In this document: piece after piece, positions 6,252 through 10,672 of the stretch | Layout of the letters: each line of letters opens with the position of its first letter | Numbering within the stretch: position 1 is the stretch's first letter | Assembly: GCA_900540005.1 (NCBI GenBank) | Contig: UQEM01000083.1 | Coordinates: 1-10,672, forward strand | DNA length: 10,672 nucleotides | From: an uncultured Ruminococcus sp. | GTDB lineage: Bacteria > Bacillota > Clostridia > Oscillospirales > Ruminococcaceae | Reading direction: 5' to 3' | Notes under the pieces: generated by a model | Told to the model about the DNA's origin: nothing | The model's input: only the letters and a program-made list of their open reading frames with translations | Database searches by the model: none | Program-made: the position numbers and the translations under genes

Positions 6252-7687
6252 ATGAAAAAGAAGATAGCCGCTCTTTGTGCAGCACTGTGCGTGATGAGCC
6301 TTGCAGCAGGCTGCGGCAAAAAGGAGGACGTGCTGGATAAGAATGATCCGGTCACTATAACTGTGTGGAACTACTACAACGGCGCGCAGTTGGACAGCTT
6401 TAACGAACTTGTGGAAAAATTCAACAGCACGGTCGGCAAGGAAAAGGGAATAAAGGTCGAGGCGGCAAGTCAGGGCAGCGTTGACGACCTGCAAAAGAAT
6501 GTCATGGATTCTATAAACGGTATAGCAGGAGCTGAGGAAATGCCCAATATTTTCGCAGCTTATGCGGATACTGCCTATGAGATAGACCAGATGGGAAAGC
6601 TGGCAAACCTCAGAGACTACTTTACCGAGGACGAGTTGAACGAGTACGTTTCCGGCTACATAGAGGAGGGCTGCTTTAACGGAAGCAGCGAGCTGAAAAT
6701 TCTGCGATAGCCAAGTCCACCGAGGTGCTTTTCCTCAATGCTACGGACTGGGAAAAATTCTCCGAGGCTTCGGGCACTGAACTTTCAGATCTGTACACAT
6801 ATGAGGGAGTTACTGCAACGGCTCAGAAGTACTATGAGTGGACTGATTCACTGACACCCGAGGAGAACGACGGCAAGGCTTTCATGGGCAGAGACGCTAT
6901 GGCGAATTATTTTGTCATCGGTTTCAGGCAGCACGGCAAGGAGATCTTCGAGGTCGGAAATGACGGCAGCGTCAAGCTGAATTTCGATGAGGACATCGTT
7001 CGCAAGCTTTGGGACAACTACTATGTGCCCTATGTCAAGGGTTATTTCACACTTCTCGGCAGATTCGGCAGTGACGATGTAAAGACAGGCACTACCATTG
7101 CATTCATAGGTTCGTCATCGGGAGCTTCGTTCTTCCCGAAGGAGGTTTCGCTCAGCGATACCGAGACATACCCGATCGAAAGCGTGATAATTCCGTGTCC
7201 TGTTTTTGAGGGCGAAGAAGAAGTCTCGGTTCAGCAGGGCGCAGGCATGGCAGTGACAAAAGCTTCCAAGAGGGAAGAACTTGCAAGCGCGGAGTTCCTC
7301 AAATGGTTCACTGAAAGCGAGCAGAACGTTGAGTTTTCCGTTGAGAGCGGATATCTTCCCGTAAAGAAAGCTGCAAATGATGAAGAAGTGATAAATCAGT
7401 ATATAGATCAGGCTGATGATACTCTTAAAAAGACTCTCAAGGCAGGTATTGAAACGGTAAGCACGAGGGAACTGTACACCTCAAGTGCATTTGCACAGGG
7501 CTGGGACGCACGTCAGATACTCACATACAGTCTCTCCGATCGTGCACGCGAGGACAGGCAGGAAATAGAGGAAAGTTTGGCATCAGGCACAAGTTATGAG
7601 GACGCGCTCGCACCGTATCTGACAGATGAGTACTTTGAGAACTGGTACGAGGAGACAAAAGCCGAACTGGAAGATTGCATAGAATAA
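6252..7687 (+). pseudogene. ABC-type sugar solute-binding lipoprotein, interrupted by one frameshift
   Basis: Two reading frames together encode one family 1 extracellular solute-binding protein. The first runs 6252-6710 (152 residues): MKKKIAALCAALCVMSLAAGC is a lipoprotein signal with lipobox LAAGC, lipidated Cys21, then TITVWNYYNG at 35-44, the usual first strand of the mature domain. It stops at TAG 6708-6710. The next frame continues from 6707: IAKSTEVLFLNATDWEKF, the hinge segment of such proteins, then SVQQGAGMAVTKASKREELA and SGYLPVKKAAN near the C-terminus, ending at TAA 7685-7687. One extra base after 6704, most simply a C, would give L-P-I-A-K and a normal protein of about 478 residues. 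This may be a real mutation or a consensus error; the rest of the frame is undamaged, so any loss is recent. GAAGGTGG at 6237-6244 serves the ATG. The kinase gene follows after 33 bases. Ligand unknown, probably a sugar or oligosaccharide. Confidence 0.85.
6702..6710 (+). other. Frameshift site in the solute-binding protein gene
   Basis: Codons CTG CGA TAG end the first frame here. Inserting one C after CTGC gives CTG CCG ATA GCC AAG, that is Leu-Pro-Ile-Ala-Lys, which joins the two halves at a sequence typical for this family. No canonical XXXYYYZ slippery heptamer is in the right phase, so programmed frameshifting is not supported. Confidence 0.85.
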
Positions 7688-7720
7688 ACAGCCGGCAAAG
7701 GTTGGAAAGAAGGTTCACGC

Positions 7721-10630
7721 GTGGGGAAGAAAAAACAAAGCGGCAAGTCCATATTGACCTATATACTGATACCTTTCTGCATTCTGACCATTGTGGAGTC
7801 GCTGGTGTTCTTCGGAACTATCATTATAGGCGGCGTAAGGACTCACATGGAGAAAAACGCCCGCGATATCGTGCGCGAGAGGATCAGCACCAGATTAATG
7901 GATCTGCAGACGGATATGCTTGTATCGTGGACTAATATCGACGAACTGGAAACTTACATAAACGACATGGCAGAGACTCTCGAACAGGAGGGAGCTATCG
8001 ACCTGAGCAGCATTGACAGCGACTCTGAGGCAGCCGAACCTCTTTTGAACGCTGTTTCGGATAATATGGTAAGTACGCTCAGATCTCTGCGTGTTAACAG
8101 CATTTATATTATCCTTAATACCTCAGATTCACAGCAGACGCAGTCCAATAAGCCGGGTCTGTATATTCTCGATCAGGACGCGGATTCATCTCCGTCAAGG
8201 AGAAATCAGGATCTGCTCATTGAGCGCGGAAGTCAGGCTTTAGTCAAAAAGCTCGGCATTGCCACAGCAGTAAACTGGAAACCGAATTTTCTTTTCGAGA
8301 CTGACGGAGCGTTTCCCGATTTTGTGTATAAACCCTCTGTCGCAAAGGTGAACGGCAGCTATACCGACAGCCGTGACCTTGGTTACTGGTCTATGACGAG
8401 AGCACTCCTTAGCGATAAGGAAGATACGCTGACATATTCCGTTCCGCTGAAAACGAGAGAAGGAAAAACCTACGGCATTCTCGGTGTTGGAATTACAGCG
8501 AGCCATTTGAAAAATACTCTCCCGAACGCAGAGATACACGAATCGGGCAAGGGCGGCTATTGTCTTGCAATACGCGACGGAGACAGCGACAATTACAGGG
8601 TCGTATACTCGGACGAGAATTGCGTTCAGAATGGAGAAGTGTTACAGCTTCAGCCGGGAGCAAATACATACAGGATATCAGACGAGCAGGAAGAAGTCTA
8701 TATCTCGGCGCAGAAGCTCGGGCTTTACAACCGCAATACACCGTATGAATCCGAGCGCTGGTATCTGCTTGGAATGGTCCCCGAGAAGAATCTCATGGAG
8801 TTTTCCAACCGCATTTACCTGACGCTGATGTTTGCAATGCTGCTCATGGTGATTGTCGGAGTATTCGGCGGAATAGGTGTTTCACTGAGACTTTCGACTC
8901 CTATCAAAAAGCTGTATATGCACATGGAGAAGTCGGCGGGCAGGCAGGAGGAGAATCTGCCTAAAACCAATATTAGCGAGATAGACCACCTTGTAACGCA
9001 GATAGAGATTCTTAACCATGAGCTGAACAGGGACAAATCACACATTATCATCGGTCTTACGCGCGATTTCCAGAACGTTTATCTGGTAACTCCTGCCGAG
9101 GACATTGCAAAGACGATAAAGCTTGAGAATGACGCAGTTAAGAGCATAGATATTGACAGCAGCGGCACGTACTCGTTCCGTGAGATGATGAGTTGCTATG
9201 TTAAAAACCGCGTTTATAATGAGGACAGCGAGAAGATACTGTTCGCGCTCAGCAGTGAAGGAATAGCGCAGAATCTTGCTGACAGGGACGAATACAGCCA
9301 GACATACCGCATTATCGAGAACGGCGATATCCATTATTGTCAGGTGAAGATAATCAGGGCGCAGCAGGACGGACAGTACATAATCGGATTTCAGAATATT
9401 GATTCGCTTATCCTTGAGGAAAAGCGGCAGCAGAAACTCTACGAGGAGGCTCTCAGCGAAACGCAGAAGGCTTACGAGGAAGTAAAGCGCGCGAATGTTG
9501 CAAAAACGAATTTCCTCTCGCGTATGTCGCATGATATCAGAACGCCTATCAACGGAATTGTCGGTATGACGCACATCATGGAGACAGAGATCGACAGCAG
9601 GGAAGTCGTTGAGGACAGCCTGCAAAAGATAAAGATACTTTCGCACCAGCTTGAACTGCTCATAAACGATGTTCTTGAAATGGGACGTATCGAGAGCGGC
9701 AAGTTCTCATTCACTCATGAAGTCATGGACATATCCGAGAATATGAAAGAAATAACTCTCGCGATACAGGTCATGGCGGAGGAGCGCGGAGTTACATTCA
9801 CGGGTGTGCACTTTGATATTGAGCACAAGTGCGTAGTCAGCTCGCCTGTTCACATTCAGCGTATCGTGATGAATATTCTCTCCAACGCAGTTAAGTACAA
9901 TCTGAGCGGCGGAACGGTCGATTTCAATATTGAGGAGCGTTCCGTTGATGATTCCCACAGCAGTTATGTGTTCACCGTGCGAGATACGGGAATTGGTATG
10001 TCACAGGAGTTTTTAAAGCGTATTTACGAGCCTTTCAGCCGTGAGCAGTCTGCTCCGGAGACAACTTATTCGGGAACAGGACTCGGAATGGCTATAACGA
10101 AGGAGCTTGTTGACCGGCTTGACGGAACTATCAATATCAGCAGCAAGCAGGGTGTTGGAACTACCGTCACAATAAAGCTTCCCCTTGAACTGAGCGATGA
10201 AGTTCCGGCAGGAGAGGTAAAGGCTGAAAATGTTTCTTTGGAAAACAAGAGAATACTGCTTGTTGAGGACAACAAGGTCAACCTCAGAATTGCCAAGTAT
10301 ATGCTGGAGGAGGAAAAAGCGCTCGTTGACGTAGCACGGAACGGTCAGGAGGCGGTAGATATGTTCTCGGAGAACAAGGTCGGCAGATATGACCTTATTC
10401 TCATGGACATCATGATGCCTGTCATGAACGGGCTTGACGCAACAAAGGCTATACGAGATCTTGACCGTGCGGACGCGAAAACCGTGCCGATAATTGCAAT
10501 GACTGCAAATGCCTTTGCAGAGGACGTGGCACGTTGCAAAGAGGCAGGCATGAACGAGCATATCGCAAAGCCTATTGATATCGTTGACATGAAAACAAAA
10601 ATAGCGCGCTCAATGCGCAAAAGCCTGTAG
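7721..10630 (+). CDS. Hybrid sensor histidine kinase with Cache-like sensor, PAS-like and receiver domains
   Basis: The 969-residue product starts at GTG 7721, with AGAAGG seven bases upstream. A membrane helix at about 13-38 and another at about 365-388 bracket an extracytoplasmic domain of some 325 residues whose end (TYSVPLKTREGKTYGILGVGITASHL, 238-263 in outline) looks like a double Cache ligand-binding fold. Inside the cell come a linker, a PAS-like domain at about 440-562, a coiled coil at 565-598, and a HisKA domain with SHDIRTPINGIVG at 603-615 (phosphorylated His604). The ATPase domain shows NILSNAVKYN at 718-727, DTGIGM at 755-760 and GTGLGMA at 785-791. The receiver domain (843-965) has LVED with acidic pair Glu849/Asp850, phosphoacceptor Asp896 in LILMDIMMP, Thr928 and Lys950. 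All key residues are present. It lacks HPt and DNA-binding domains. It follows the solute-binding gene by 33 bases, probably in one transcript. Confidence 0.93.
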   Translation: MGKKKQSGKSILTYILIPFCILTIVESLVFFGTIIIGGVRTHMEKNARDIVRERISTRLMDLQTDMLVSWTNIDELETYINDMAETLEQEGAIDLSSIDSDSEAAEPLLNAVSDNMVSTLRSLRVNSIYIILNTSDSQQTQSNKPGLYILDQDADSSPSRRNQDLLIERGSQALVKKLGIATAVNWKPNFLFETDGAFPDFVYKPSVAKVNGSYTDSRDLGYWSMTRALLSDKEDTLTYSVPLKTREGKTYGILGVGITASHLKNTLPNAEIHESGKGGYCLAIRDGDSDNYRVVYSDENCVQNGEVLQLQPGANTYRISDEQEEVYISAQKLGLYNRNTPYESERWYLLGMVPEKNLMEFSNRIYLTLMFAMLLMVIVGVFGGIGVSLRLSTPIKKLYMHMEKSAGRQEENLPKTNISEIDHLVTQIEILNHELNRDKSHIIIGLTRDFQNVYLVTPAEDIAKTIKLENDAVKSIDIDSSGTYSFREMMSCYVKNRVYNEDSEKILFALSSEGIAQNLADRDEYSQTYRIIENGDIHYCQVKIIRAQQDGQYIIGFQNIDSLILEEKRQQKLYEEALSETQKAYEEVKRANVAKTNFLSRMSHDIRTPINGIVGMTHIMETEIDSREVVEDSLQKIKILSHQLELLINDVLEMGRIESGKFSFTHEVMDISENMKEITLAIQVMAEERGVTFTGVHFDIEHKCVVSSPVHIQRIVMNILSNAVKYNLSGGTVDFNIEERSVDDSHSSYVFTVRDTGIGMSQEFLKRIYEPFSREQSAPETTYSGTGLGMAITKELVDRLDGTINISSKQGVGTTVTIKLPLELSDEVPAGEVKAENVSLENKRILLVEDNKVNLRIAKYMLEEEKALVDVARNGQEAVDMFSENKVGRYDLILMDIMMPVMNGLDATKAIRDLDRADAKTVPIIAMTANAFAEDVARCKEAGMNEHIAKPIDIVDMKTKIARSMRKSL

Positions 10631-10632
10631 GC

Positions 10633-10672
10633 CTGTCTCTTATACACATCTGACGCTGCCGACGAATAGCCT
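10633..10672. other. Illumina Nextera adapter and partial index, not genomic
   Basis: Bases 10633-10651 are CTGTCTCTTATACACATCT, the Tn5 mosaic end used in Nextera libraries, and 10652-10665 continue as GACGCTGCCGACGA in overlap with the known read-1 adapter complement. The final seven bases, ATAGCCT, fit the first seven of the complement of Nextera XT index S520 (AAGGCTAT), in the position where an i5 index would start. Only two bases (10631-10632) separate the kinase stop codon from the adapter, so nothing genomic is visible downstream of that gene. Confidence 0.95.

Noticed and set aside
6690..6713. Programmed frameshift in the solute-binding protein
   Set aside because: No in-phase slippery heptamer or obvious downstream stimulator is seen, and this family is not known to use recoding. 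A simple lost base explains it.
10345..10647. Minus-strand 100-codon frame starting MYKRQ
   Set aside because: Its start lies in the Nextera adapter; MYKRQ is the well-known translation of the mosaic end. The rest is antisense to the receiver domain.

Overview
The window looks like the end of a contig from a Gram-positive gut-type Clostridia genome, most likely Ruminococcus or another Oscillospiraceae. This is inferred from strong AGGAGG-type ribosome binding sites, clean sigma-A style promoters, a MepA-like MATE exporter, a clostridial-type TcdA, a DUF1015 protein and a Cache/PAS hybrid histidine kinase. No search was run, so the genus is a family-resemblance judgement.

Layout. Bases 1-1120 (minus) hold an MFS transporter whose C-terminus runs off the left edge. 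Bases 1121-1477 are non-coding: they carry the MFS promoter on the minus strand, an unexplained plus-strand promoter about 75 bases before a hairpin, and the terminator of the next gene. Bases 1478-2857 (minus) encode a MATE efflux protein. Bases 2858-3053 are a divergent promoter region with a near-consensus promoter on each strand. From 3054 to 10630 everything reads plus: maf, a DUF1015 gene, tcdA and a dCMP deaminase with gaps of only 10-13 bases (clearly one operon), then a 67-base gap with two hairpins, a lipoprotein solute-binding protein broken by a one-base frameshift, and a 969-residue hybrid histidine kinase. The last 40 bases (10633-10672) are not genomic: they are Illumina Nextera adapter plus what looks like index sequence.

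How the genes work together. The maf operon groups nucleotide housekeeping (Maf pyrophosphatase, dCMP to dUMP deamination) with tRNA modification (t6A dehydration to ct6A by TcdA) and one conserved protein of unknown function, DUF1015. The solute-binding lipoprotein and the kinase with a large extracytoplasmic sensor domain form a likely sensing pair: no ABC permease or ATPase gene is next to them, so the binding protein may present a ligand to the kinase instead of, or as well as, feeding a transporter. The kinase ends in a receiver domain and has no HPt or DNA-binding output, so its target lies elsewhere.

I see no CRISPR array, mobile element, tRNA or rRNA. I did not find a convincingly new system. 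The observations most worth following up are the orphan promoter-terminator unit, the binding-protein/kinase pair with its frameshift, the hairpin leader ahead of it, and the adapter at the contig end.
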